Origin: Nyssa sinensis
Lineage: Eukaryota > Streptophyta > Magnoliopsida > Cornales > Nyssaceae
Direction of reading: 5' to 3'
Length of the DNA: 64,000 bases
Assembly: GCA_008638375.1 (NCBI GenBank)
Contig: CM018048.1
Coordinates: 9,830,040 to 9,894,039, forward strand
Shown piece by piece: positions 45,240 through 57,364 of this stretch (positions are counted from its first letter, which is position 1; the number at the start of each line of letters is the position of its first letter). Under the pieces are notes generated by a model, which ran no database searches, was not told the DNA's origin, and saw only the letters and a list, made by a program, of their open reading frames with translations. The translations under genes and the position numbers were made by a program.

Positions 45240-46023
45240 CTAGGATGGAACCCTACTTTGAAGACAATGAAATTTCCTAGATAATTATAGTTACAAATTT
45301 GTTAGTGAATGTTAGGTGTTGATTTTTTTATTTTTTTTATTAGAGTTTAAAGTCGATACGAATGATCCATTGAACAAACAATGTGTTATGAAGAATCAAT
45401 CTGTTTGTTATGAAGAATAATGATAATGGGCATCCAAAGACCCAGAAACACACTAGGTGGCCGACCAACTATCTATTGTGTCACACGTTTGATTTGAATT
45501 TTTTTTTTAAGGGATTAGTTCGTGAAAAAAAAAATGATTGCATTTGTTTTGTAATTTAGGGATTGCATTCATGTAAGCCTAGCCCCGTTCGGGAGTCATT
45601 TTCATCACATGTGAATCTTGTCGGGAAATTTATTCACGATTGGGCTCGTGTGTATGAAAATCGATTCTTGAATTGTCTAGAGAGGACATTTCGGGAATGC
45701 ATAAATATGCATTGTAATCAATAGCTTCTCATGCTTGAATATTCCACTATGACAAAATTTTAACACGGTCTCCTATTGTTCTATGGGTATATATTTAGGC
45801 GTGCTAACGTGTATCTCGTATACTTGGAGAACCGTGGGGAGATGCTGCCGAAATTTTTTTCGAGTGGAATCAAGCATTTGATTTGCTGCTGATTGCAACG
45901 TAGATTGTGCATTCACGAATGGGATAGGACCACCTTACCCTTTAGAGAGAAGATGGAGGTGATAGGATTCATGTTTCATATTTATAATGAGTACCATTTT
46001 TGACTTGTATCAGGTAGACGAGA
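44341..46023. other. AT-rich CACTA internal region
   Basis: Non-coding by appearance, with a (TA)n run at 45209-45238. The part after about 45560 is less AT-rich and may be leader sequence of the transposase gene. Confidence 0.5.
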
Positions 46024-49000
46024 ATGGATAAGAGTTTGATGGACTTGAGGGGCAGTCATTTGCCAGGATATGTGAAGGGGATCAAAGATTTTATTGAGTT
46101 TGCTCGTGCATCTGCAGATGGGAGAAATAGGATAAGATGTCCATGTAGGAGGTGCAATAATAGGGATTATATGCACATAGATGAGGCCAAAGAGCACCTA
46201 CTCCAACATGGGATGGACAAGAGGTGTGGCGTTAGGAATTTCACGGGGAACACCGTGACGTACGAGTGGTATTTGAGGATGAAGAAGAAGACGACGATGA
46301 TGACTTTGGTGATAATGTTGGGGTTGGTTATGAAGGCTTGGCACAAATGCTGGTAGACTTGCATGGGGCAACAACTAGGGCGAGTAGTCACAAGAGTGAC
46401 ACAAGGCAATCGGTAGCGTTTAAGTCCTTGTTGAGGGAAGCAAGGCAGCTGTTAAATCCGGGTTGTGATAAGTTTTCAAAACTGGACTTTCACGTGAAAC
46501 TCCTTCATATTAAGACCATCAACCGATGGAGTAACAAATCATTTAATATGGTCACTGAATTGATTAAAGTAGCACTTCCTATCGGGGAGACCCTTCCGAA
46601 ATCATATTACGAGGCAAAAAAATATTAAGAGATTTGGGCCTCGGGTATATTCCCATACATGCTTGCAAAAATGAATGCATGTTATTTTGGAATGAGACTG
46701 AATAATGTAAGGAGTGTACGGTGTGCCATGAACCCAGGTACAAGCTGAATGAAGGAAAGAGCAAGACAATTCCGCACAAGGTGCTGAGATATTTTTCCTT
46801 AAAACCTAGACTACAAAGGTTGTACATGTCTTAGAAGACAACAGAAGATATGCAGTGGCATAAGAAGAAGCGTGTTGTTGAGGAAAATGTATGTAGGCAT
46901 CCGGCAGATTCTCAAACTTGGGCTGAGTTTGACACAAATCATGAATGGTTTGCAAATAAGGTGCGTAACATACGACTTGGGCCAGCTAGCGACGGTTTCA
47001 ATCCATTCGGTGACATGAGTAATGCCTACAGCATGTGGCCGGTGTTGCTTGTGTCGTATAACTTGCCACCGTGGAAATGTATGAAAGAACCATTTATCTT
47101 CATGTCATTGCTTATTCTAGGGCCGAGGTCTCCTGGTAATGAAATTGATGTGTACTTGCGTCCTTTAGTGGATGAGTTAAAGGAATTGTGGAAGGTGGGA
47201 GTGGAGGCATACAACGTCTCGAAGAACGAGACCTTTCAATTGCATGCAGCGTTACTATGGACCATAAATGACTTTCTAGCATACGGGAACTTGTCTAGGT
47301 GGAGCACTAAGGGGTATCTGGCATGTCCGGTTTCCAATAAGGATGCATGTTCCCTACATTTGTCCAATGGAAATAAGATATGCTACATGTGCCATCGTTG
47401 TTTTCTACTACGATCACATGGCTGGTGAAATCGACAGAAGTATCTGTTTGATGGAAAAATTGAGCGTAGATTGTCACCTCCATTGTTATCTGGCAAAGAC
47501 GTGTTGGCGCAATTGGCACTCATCCAACCAGTGAGGTTTGGGAAGATACTGGGTACTAAGAAGAGGAAGCGTACTAATGTGGAGTTAAATTGGATGAAGA
47601 AGAGCATATTTTTTGATTTGCCATACTGGGATACCCTTAAGTTGAGGCACAATTTGGATGTTATGCACATCGAGAAGAACATTTGTGATAATGTGCTGGG
47701 AACTTTAATGAACATTGAAGGGAAGACGAAGGATACTGTTAAAGCCCGGTTGGACCTGCAGGAGCTGGGAATACGGAAAAAGCTGCACCTAATACATAGC
47801 GGTGATAAATATATCGTGCCTCCTACACAGTATACGTTATCATCCGCAGAGCGAATGAGGATTTGCGAGTGGTTTAAATCGGTGAAGTTTCCAAATGGAT
47901 ACAAATCGAATATATCTCGGTGTGTAAATGTTATAGATGGGAAAATATCCGGATTGAAGAGTCATGACTGCCATATCCTTTTACAACGACTTCTTCCGGT
48001 TGCACTACGTGAATATCTCACCGATAACATATCAACTACATTGACTGAGCTGGGCTGCTTCTTTAGAGAATTATGTGCGAGGACGTTGAATTTGGAAGTA
48101 CTGGAAAAACTCGAAAGGGATGTTGTCGTGATCCTCTACAAGTTGGAAAAGATTTTCCCTCGAACTTTCTTTGATGTAATGGTCCACCTAGCTGTGTATT
48201 TGCCTCGTGAGGCAAAAATTGGCGGACCTATCCAATACCATTGGATGTATCCAATAGAAAGGTACATTTAATTTTATGAATTGTGTTATCTATCCATCCT
48301 AACTATTTTAATGTATAACTGATTAATTATTAAAACAGATATTTGCACACATTGAAGCAATATGTGCGTAACAAAGCACGACCGGAAGGGTCAATTGCTG
48401 AGGCTTACGTTGATATTGAATGTCTCACCTTTTGCTCTATGCATCTTGAAGATATTGAGACAAGGTTTAATCGTCAAGAGCGAAATTCTGATAGTGGTCC
48501 ACGGCAGCAACGAACTGGCCTTGCGGTGTTTAATCAGAATGTGCGGCCAATAGGTGCCCGTATTTATGAATGTTGTCATCCTCAAGAGTTGGAAAAAGCC
48601 CACTACACCGTGCTCAACAACTGCGATGAGACATTGCCATATTTTAAGTAAGTTTATCGAAATCATGCCAATACTAGGTTACCACACAAACGTAAGTTAC
48701 ATATAACATATCTCATCTTATGCAGTGAACATACGATCGAGCTTCAAAGAGAACATGTATCAAGTTCTGATCTAGAGCAAAGACAACAAAATTTGTTTCC
48801 AAAGTGGTTCGAAGAACGTGTAAGACAAGGTTTTAATTAATTGTAATTGTATTACTTTATGCATTTGTATTCAATTAATTTTGTACTTGTATTGAATTAA
48901 TAGATGAAGCTATTATGCCACCAACAATCTCCTAAGGGGTACGATCAATTATATTCCTTGGCATGTGGTCCTGATCAAAGGATATCCCGCTACACCGGTT

Positions 49001-52000
49001 TAATTATTGATGGTGTTCGATTTCACACGAGGGAACATGAGGTCAGTCGGCCAACACAAAATAGTGGGGTCCTTGTTCAGGGAGATGGTGACGTAAGACA
49101 AACTGTAGAGTACTATGGTGTTTTACAAGACATCATTCAGTTACATTATTGCTACGGTCATTCTGTGTATATTTTTAAATCTGATTGGTAGGATGTAAGT
49201 AATAAGAAGACTGAAATGCAGATTGATAAGCAATTCATAAGTGTTAATACGTCACGTACGTCATTTAAAGATGATCCGTACATTTTGGTATCTTAAGTAA
49301 AACAAGTTTTCTATTTGAAGGACACAAAATTAAGAGGTGATTGGTATGTTGTCCAAAAAATAAAAACTAGAAATGTTTATAATGTCCTAGAAGTTGGTGA
49401 AGGAGATGAAGAGTTGGAGAGGATTGAGGAGGCACTACAGGAAGAGTCTCAAACTGCCCACGATGGTGTTGTCCGGCATGATCATGAAGATGTTACTTCG
49501 TATCGGTTGAATAGAACTGATGTAGAACCAGATCATGTCGTAACTTCCGACGTTCATTAATGATGATGATGATGATGATGATGATGAGGAAAGTGATTTT
49601 TTCACGCCCTAAATTCCTGCGAACCCGAGGCACGAATAACGAAGCTGAAAGAAAATAAAATAATAAAGAAATACAATAAATTAGATTTAACTTACTGTGG
49701 AAGACTTGATAAGTTTCACATTTATAATAGTTGAGTTCTTAAATTTTTCAGAAAATTTTGATAGAACCTCCTTTGTTTTTCGAGCCTTTTTCCCCCTTGA
49801 TAATCACAATACATCCTCACTCGATAGCCACAATTCATGAAAATTAAATACGCATTCTTTTCCTTTAACATATATACATATAAGATACACTCAATAGTTA
49901 TCTCCTACATACTGTTTGGGCTTAAGCCCTTATATTACAAAAGTATACCCCAAGGGCTAAATACTCTTCCAAATTTATTTCCTTTCCTTTCTCCAAGACT
50001 TCATCAAGTCCCACGTACCAAGAGCTTTATCTAAAACTTGTGCCCACGAATGGGTCAGCGCCAACATGCTGGTATGATATAATACTAATGCAAGAAACAA
50101 AATTAAGGGTGTGGCATGTGCGAGTGTACAGTTATATCTACATGTCATTCAATGTCATCCATAGAATATACTAGCAATAATCTATGTGCCATCCAGCTCA
50201 TTAACATAATCTAAGGCGTGGCATGTGTAAGTGTACAGTCATATCTACATGCACAATTATAACCTACATGCCATCCAATTCATCCATACAATGCATTAAC
50301 AAGATTCATCACACATTCATGAATTCATTAATACAATGCAATGAAAATATGCGTGACATACCCATGCAAACTCCATGTCACACCCATGACTCACTTTACG
50401 GACCTTCCCCGACGGCCTGAGTAACCAATATACACAACACCAAATGCTCAACTCACACCATGTTCCAAGGAATCACACTATGCCAATATGCTCTGATTCC
50501 ACCATGCCATAATGCAATCTCAATAAGGCATCTTATCCACATATGAAGCATGCTTTAAACAATGTATTACACAATAACAGTCCAATCACAAAATCCCTCC
50601 ATCAAGGGTACATGCATACATAGTTCACTTAAACACATGCCTTAAGTTACACATTCCATAATCTCAACAATTCTCGAAAATATAATTCGCGCATTATGCT
50701 AGCTCATGCGATATACACAGTCACGATCCACATTCTTCATCAACTTTCAAAAAGATAATAGGAAACACATAAGCATATAAGCAATCAAGCAGATATGTGA
50801 ATCATCAAGTCAACATGGCAGTTATTCCTAAACTTAATTCTATTTCTTACTTAACACAATATATCGTACTTCTCATTCAAATAAATTTCCTAACAATTCA
50901 AAGAAATACATAAGTGCACAATCAACCAATCTATGGCTATCAAGACAATCAGATTCTAAGTGATTTCCTAATAGCAATTAAGCATAGAGAACATTCAATC
51001 ATCTTACCAAATACTCCTAAGCTTAACCTTATTTCTCACATTAGTAAAATATCATACCTGAAGGGTTTGTCTCAACCCTCGGGAGTCGTGTCTGCCACGA
51101 AGTCAAACCAATCGGTGATAATGTACTACTGCGGTGGTCAGCTTCAAAACATTTCTCAAATTCCATGGCATTCTTGAAACCAATCCAAATCGTTGTCAAT
51201 GTCACAACAGCTTAGGCAGTTTGGTAACCGTCATCCCAGAAGACTTCAACTTTTACAGGTTTATATTTAGAGAACTTCTTCAACCAATATTCACTATTGC
51301 CAAAAGTATCTCTACTCTAGCTTCGCTCATCCAACACCCTTCCAACAACACTGATTTCTTCGGTTCCTCAAGATTCAACACAAATTTATTAGCTGAAATT
51401 CCCTTCTTCCATTGTACGTTTTCCCTCTCAATCCATTCAAGTTTTATTTCAAGATTCACACAAAGCCAACTCTGTAACAGAAAAATCAAAATAAAAGTCT
51501 CCCACCTTCAATCTCAAAATCTGCCAACACGCCAAAGCTGTCACAAAAATAAAACGGCTCACACTTGACGCTTCAAGAACCCATTCTGAATCTCAGAGAC
51601 GCTGGGACGGAATCCTGACTACACACCTAGACCCAACGTGATTTCCCCCAAGTTTGCTGCTGTACGCTGGATTTACCTCCACCCAAATCCTGCGTCACCT
51701 CCTCACCGTTGCTCCAATAGCATCCAAACTGACCCAATCCACACCCCTGTAACAGCCGCAACCACGGTTACGGTCATCTCCTCACTGCACATCAAGGTCA
51801 GCGCACAACTGCCGCCTCAAGTTTGCTACGGCAACTCCAACTTGCTGCAGGTAAATCTAAAACCCGAAGCCCCCAAGGACTCTTCACCCAACTGAATCAA
51901 CAACCCTCAAAACGCACTCTGAATTTCAGAGACGTTGGAGTAGAAATCAGATCACACACACTCAGTGGCAGCAACACTCTATCGATCTCCACAAAATTGC

Positions 52001-53161
52001 AACATCCACACACACACAGAGTTCCGAGCTATATCAGGATCCACAACCTGAACAAGAAACCCCAACAAATTGCTCCGCTACACTACTGCGCCGCTACTGC
52101 CATCTCACTCCCAAACCCAATCACTTATCTCCTCAATTCTAAATATTTGCTAAATTAACCAAGTTCTGCATCGTCCATACTTGCTGCTACTGCGCTACTG
52201 CTAGGGATCCTCAATTTCCATCAGTTCAACCCAACACCAACATGCTGCTTAAACCAATCCTCACGACAGAATCCTCCCCTACCGCACCGCTACACAAACG
52301 CAACCATACACATATCCCTGTTTCCAGTAACTTCGCTGCACACCTGCTTAATCTCAACGCCCAAAGATACAATAGCGCAACAACCAAATTAGAGCTCGTG
52401 CCCATTATATGCATCAAACGTGATTCTCGCAACCCAAAATGGAAGAGATAGTGACAGAGCTTGTCTTCTCTCCCAGCAGTTGTGCGCTGCTGTTGCCGTT
52501 TCCCTCTTTGCACCGTTACACAAACACACAAATATATACCTGTTGTAGAGCTTCTCCTGAATCGGCCTCTGTATCTCCAATTCCTGCCTTTTCTTGCCGT
52601 AAATGTTTCCAACGTTACACCAATACACTCATCGATCACCTCCAAACACGGATACGATCAAATCAAAAAATCCAATTTGCTCGATTTTAACCCGACGGAT
52701 TGACTTAGCCGCAGGGACTTCAGCCTCGAAGTCCAACTCAGTGACCAACGGTGCTTACGGAACCTTACTGAACCAAATCTAGAATTGATCGCTTGCAGCG
52801 AGGGCGTCCACCCTTCCGAACCATACTGCTCTCGGCAATGCTCAATCAAGCTCTCTTTTCTCTCCAATTTTTTTTGGTTGTCGGAGCGTCGTCGCCGCTG
52901 CTGGTTTGTTTCCCTACTGCGCCCCCTTCTTTCTTTCTCTAACCAAGACCCCTTAAGCCTTTCTCTAGCCCTAACGCTAGATACAGCCCCTTTTCTAACT
53001 TTTTTTTTTCATCTCTTTTATTTTATTTTTTTTATTATTTATTTATAAATATATATTTTTTTCAGGTCTCTATAGATTTTGTTGATGATACATTGTTAGA
53101 GTATTGTACCGCGAATGAAGAAAATTCAAGTTCAGATGATGATACAGACTTAAAAGAATAA
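46024..53161 (+). pseudogene. TNP2-type CACTA transposase gene, broken
   Basis: Starts MDKSLMDLRG... with a transposase-associated zinc-binding region (CPCRRCNN, HLLQHGM; PF13963-like), followed by an acidic stretch and a region with KLLHIKTINRWSNKSF. The Transposase_21/TNP2 core follows (about 46900-47800: NPFGDMSNAYSMWPVLLVSYNLPPW, LRHNLDVMHIEKN), then DUF4218-like (47950-48650) and DUF4216-like (48904-49200) regions and an acidic tail. Introns that join correctly: 48262-48338, 48648-48725 and 48820-48903. Lesions: frameshifts near 46268, 46622 and 47400, a stop near 46833, TAG near 49190, TAA near 49294 and a frame slip near 49556; the tail is separated by 3.5 kb of inserted sequence. TNP2-type proteins cut and join element ends; this copy cannot encode one without repair. 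Normal relatives are intron-containing and close to 1000 residues, as I recall. Confidence 0.88.
49603..53065. mobile_element. 3.5-kb interruption of the TNP2 tail, LTR-like, origin uncertain
   Basis: It separates the Asp/Glu-rich tail (GATGATGAGGAAAGTGATTTT) from a second acidic segment and stop (53066-53161). It begins CACGCCCTAAATTCCTGCGA, which resembles the start of some long plant LTRs from memory, and ends TTTTTTTCAG, a good splice acceptor. It contains internal direct repeats (GGCGTGGCATGTG-type near 50109 and 50217; CTGAATnTCAGAGACG near 51590 and 51918) and C-rich, gene-poor sequence. I could not find a matching target-site duplication. It may be an LTR fragment lodged in a last intron. 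The 52226-52645 minus-strand frame is not recognisable. Confidence 0.4.
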
Positions 53162-53195
53162 TTGTAATAGGTGTTACATGTGTTAGGATCAAGTG

Positions 53196-53285
53196 TAATG
53201 GATTTTCAATTTTATGATGTAATGGATTGTCAATTTTACGATGTAATGGATATTCAATTTTATGATGTAATGGAATTTACTTTTA
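53196..53285. repeat. Short tandem repeats upstream of the En/Spm-associated gene
   Basis: Three to four units of about 27 bp with ATGATGTAATGGAT and TCAATTTTA, in the presumed leader of the following gene. Confidence 0.65.
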
Positions 53286-53301
53286 AACTTTCTTTTTATG
53301 T

Positions 53302-54774
53302 ATGAGTGGACCAGGCTCACACAGACGCACAGCCCCGGCGGACCCATCGACCCCTTCCCCTTCCTCTGCAGGGTCGACCGATCCTACCATTGATAGTATG
53401 CATAGTTTCACTTTGTATTAATAATTATATAAATATGATACTAATTGTTTCTATTTTATTTTCTCTAAAGCTTCGACCACCACCTCTAGACGAGGGCGCG
53501 GTAGGTCGAAGAATCAGAGTTTGCAGGCACAGATGGAGGTAGCAGGGGGCTCGCGACTTCGGATTGAGCTACCTGAAGGCTTACTGAAGCCCGTTGGTAG
53601 ATGGGCACAACAGTTCACCACAGAGGTCCGCATCATTTACCGACTACGCGCCCCACTCCATATTAGTGACTGGAGTCTCGTCACTAAAGAGGAGCGACAG
53701 GATATTCATGCGCATATCCTCGTATGTCTTTTATTATTGTGTTGAACTAAATTTTAACATATCTAATGTCGTAATGTTTTGACAATGACATGCTTTACAT
53801 GAGAAGTTTGACATCGATCTCCACCTGCCTCATGTAACGAAGGTAGTGGACTGTTATCTGGGAGTCCGTTTCAGGGACTATCGACACCGGCTCCATATAC
53901 ACTACGAGGCGGGGGTGGCAACCGGTAGAGAGCCCCGTGATAGACCCTACAAGGGGGTCACAGTGGAGGATTGGATGTTACTTTGCGACCGGTTCGCTAG
54001 TGACGCATTCCAGGTAAAAATTGTTAAAATTACTTTTGTTAGTATAAATTATTATCATTTATACTAACCTTCTTTGTTTTGGCCAAGTGTAGGAACTGAG
54101 CAGGAAAAATAGCGAGAGCAGAAGCAAGCAAATCATGACCTACTATGGTGGATCACGTTCTTTTGTACAGTATAGGCATGATATGGTAAGTTAATAAATG
54201 TATCAAGTTCTTACTGTATAATCTATTCATGAAATCAATCTTCACAAGCTACTATTTATTTGCTCCAGCGAGACCAGGAGACCGATGCACCACCCAGCAG
54301 CATTGATTTGTGGCTTAGGACGCACTACAACCCCGAGAAGGGTTGGACTGGGCTTGAAGCACAGCGGCGTTATGTAAGTTTTTATATAACTTGCCACAGT
54401 ATTACTAATTTAATATTAATCTAAAGTTATAAAAGTAGTAACATATATTTATGTTTTTATAGGAGGCGATGGTTCAGCGGCGTGCTCAGTCGACAGTTGA
54501 AGGTCAGGATCTGCCGACCGATGACCAGATACAGGAGACTGTTCTGGGTAAGAGGCGCGGCTATGTGTGTGGCTTAGGGACTGGGATGGCACCGACGGCA
54601 TCGTCCTCTACCTTTGAGAGTGATGCTAGGGCACACGCATCCACTGAGGCAGTTCAACGAGAGAATGCAGAGCTGCGGCAGCAAGTAAATAGCCTCGAGG
54701 AGCAATATTCCCAGCTAGAGGCTCTTGTGCAGACGATGCTCAACCAGCAGGGTGGCTTTGTTCAACCTTGGTAA
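53302..54774 (+). CDS. En/Spm-associated (TNPA-like, PF03004-type) CACTA gene, six exons
   Basis: Exons 53302-53395, 53471-53721, 53804-54013, 54093-54185, 54269-54373 and 54463-54774 join with GT-AG introns in one open frame of 354 residues, without a lesion. The start is ATG with SGPGSHRR. Residues 1-50 are Pro/Ser/Thr-rich, with a basic RRGRGRSKNQ near 38-47. The middle (about 60-260) matches the plant En/Spm transposase-associated family: WAQQF, a long helical region, KNSESRSKQI...YGGSRSF and IDLWLRTHYNPEKGW. Residues about 310-345 form a heptad-rich coiled coil (AELRQQVNSLEEQYSQLEAL). In characterised elements the companion protein binds subterminal repeats and helps excision. That this one does so is inference. 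Exon limits are predicted, not observed; the exon 3 acceptor is the weakest. A downstream splice may alter the last residue. Confidence 0.72.
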
Positions 54775-54865
54775 GTTTTTAAAATTATATACTTTGATAG
54801 ATTTATTATTTATAGAAAATGTTACGTAAAAATAAAAACAATATATTTGCATGAACTTATTTAAT

Positions 54866-56015
54866 TTCATCGGTTCGAAAGACCGTTAAAAACTTTTGCA
54901 AGTTTATGCTCCAAAAAGGCCCATTTTCGGGTTTTGACGGGCCAAAACACCGGATATCGGCCTAACTATCACGAAACCCCATCACACACCTCACAAATGA
55001 TAAAATAGACTTACACGAACTTACGTCACTCGGTTCAGATCACCGATTTGAAACTTATGCAAGTTTCTGCTCCAAAAAGGCCCATTTTTGGGTTTTGACG
55101 GACCAAAACACCGGATATCGGCCTAACTACCATGAAACCCTATCACACTTCTCACAAATGATAAAATAGACTTGCACGAACTTACGGCACTCGGTTCGGA
55201 TCACCGGTTTGAAACTTATGCAAGTTTCTGCTCCAAAAAGGCCCATTTTCGGGTTTTGACGGAGCAAAATACCGGATATCGGCCTAACTACCATGAAACC
55301 CCATCACACACCTCACAAATGATAAAATATACTTGCACGAACTTACGGCACTCGGTTCAGATCACCGGTTTGAAACTTATGCAAGTTTTTGCTCCAAAAA
55401 GGCTCATTTTTGGATTTTGACGGACCAAAACACCGAATATCGGCCTAAATACCACAAAACCCCATCATACACCTCAAAAATGATAAAATAGACTTACACG
55501 AACTTACGGCACTCGGTTCGGATCACCGGTTTGAAACTTATGCAAATTTCTGCTCCAAAAAGGCCCATTTTTGGGTTTTGACGGACCAAAATATCGGATA
55601 TCGGCCTAACTACCACAAAACCCCATCATGCACCTCACAAATGATAAAATAGACTTGCAAGAACTTACGGCACTCGGTTTAAAACTTATGCAAGTTTCTG
55701 CTCCAAAAAGGCCCATTTTCAGGTTTTGACGAACCAAAACACCGGATATTGGCCTAACTACCACAAAACCCCATCACACACACCTCAAAAATGATAAAAT
55801 AGACTTTCACGAACTTACGGCACTCGATTCGGATCAATGGTTTGAAACTTATGCAAGTTTTGGCTCCGAAAAAGCGGGTTTTGGGGTTTTCACGGACCAA
55901 AATACTGGATATCCGCCTAACTATCTCGATACCCCATCAGACACCTCACAAGTGAAAAAATAGAATACCAAAAACTTGGGGCAATCAGTTCAGATTAGTG
56001 GTTTGCAACTTATGC
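54866..56015 (+). repeat. 161-bp satellite array, seven units, in a probable 3' intron
   Basis: The landmark AGTTT-TGCTCCAAAAAGGC falls at 54901, 55062, 55223, 55384, 55545, 55693 and 55856: four intervals of exactly 161 bp, then 148 and 163. The unit also carries GACGGACCAAAACACCGG, ATATCGGCCTAACTA, CACCTCACAAATGATAAAA and GAACTTACGGCACTCGGTTC. The array lies between a donor-like G|GTAAGTTTT at 54771 and an acceptor-like TTTTTATTTCAG ending at 56122, so it would be spliced out of the transcript. Short frames in it are repeats of one another, not genes. Confidence 0.88.
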
Positions 56016-56444
56016 TACTTTATGCCGTTCTTACTATTTATGCATGAAAAAAAACACAATATATTCACTTTCATATATATTTAATAAGTGTTCTAATATA
56101 TATCATTTGATTTTTATTTCAGATTAATCGAGATTATTGCACCAGGGTCTTTAGGTCTTACATCGGGACTGACTATTTTTATCTATTTTTTTTTTCATCG
56201 ACATCTGTAGTTATATTTTTTGAGACAATTTTTTATTTTTGTATTTATTCTTAAATTGTACTTTTACAAATGTAACTAATTAATTACTATAATATATATA
56301 TATATATGTGAATGTGAATGTATTTTTCTTTTTCAATAAATATTTATTTCAGAATGATTTTACTGTATATCAGGCTAATTGATACAGGTTTAAACAGGAA
56401 TAAAACAACAAATAAAACTAATGTTGTAGGAAAAAAAAAATTAA

Positions 56445-56872
56445 ACTTTTAGCGACGCACAAAATGCGTCGCTAAAAACTAAGAAATCAATTCATAGCGA
56501 CACTTCAAATTCATCGCTAAAGATTGGCATTTGCGACGCACAAAGTGAGCGTCGCTAACAAGAACCATCTGCGGCACACAGAGTGAGCGTCACTAATAGA
56601 TACCATTAGCGACGTGCACAGATCGTCGCTAATAGAAGCTTTTAGCGACGCACATTGCAATCGTGGATAGCATTTGCGACGCACCTTCAAAATTATAAGC
56701 GACAACCAATGTGCGTCGCTAATAGTTCCCTTTAGCGACACAAGGGGATGTGTGCGTCGCTAATAGTATAAGTGACGCAACTTTTAGCGACGCCCCATTG
56801 TGTATCGCAAAATCTCTTTAGCGACGCATTTTTTCACTATTAGCGACGCATTTGTGCATCGCTAATAGTGCA
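56445..56872. repeat. CACTA 3' subterminal repeats
   Basis: About ten near-palindromic units with the AGCGACGCAC / GTGCGTCGCTAA core, for example TTAGCGACGCACAAAATGCG at 56450-56469. Denser than at the 5' end. Confidence 0.88.
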
Positions 56873-56888
56873 TTTTCCTGTAGTGATA

Positions 56889-57327
56889 GCTTCTTCATTA
56901 CTTTTGCATAAGCAAAAGGCACAAACAATACCAGGCCGTCTAAGTCTACGTTTAGCTTCCTTAGACTGTATTAAATAACAAAATCTCATACCATTCAATA
57001 AGGTTCACAGTTGTCATAATTCAAAGTAAAAATTCAGTAAAATTTAGAAAACAAGTAAAACTACATTCAGATTAAATATAGCAAATGAATGTTAAATGTT
57101 TTTGATAGATAACCTTTAACATACCAGAAAACAAAATCACTCTTTCCATCATGTTAAAGCCAACAGACCTTATCGTTAAACTACACAGTTGCCAAATGGA
57201 AACTTTGTAAACAACTTAGAAAGAGATGCAACGACATACTATGCCATAAAGTACATAAAATCTGTCATCATCAACAATTCAGATGAATACATGACAATCA
57301 CCCAACAAAATCTTTATTTATTATATA

Positions 57328-57364
<37 letters not shown>

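Larger units (their letters stand above)
43730..56885 (+). mobile_element. CACTA (En/Spm) DNA transposon, 13.2 kb
   Basis: The terminal inverted repeats are CACTACAGGAAAA (43730-43742) and its complement TTTTCCTGTAGTG (56873-56885). A 3-bp target-site duplication ATA lies at 43727-43729 and 56886-56888. Both ends carry arrays of short subterminal hairpin repeats with the AGCGACGC / GCGTCGCT core. Inside are a TNP2-type transposase gene and a downstream En/Spm-associated gene on the + strand, in the usual CACTA order. It is absent from the matching site of copy A (near 23025), so it arrived after the duplication. The transposase gene is broken, so the element is probably non-autonomous today. 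Confidence 0.96.

Noticed and set aside
52226..52645. 139-codon minus-strand frame in the block interrupting TNP2
   Set aside because: No recognisable motif, and it overlaps other equally open frames in C-rich sequence.
54866..56015. CRISPR-like regular repeat array
   Set aside because: Units are tandem and contiguous at 161 bp without unique spacers, in a plant transposon. It is a satellite.
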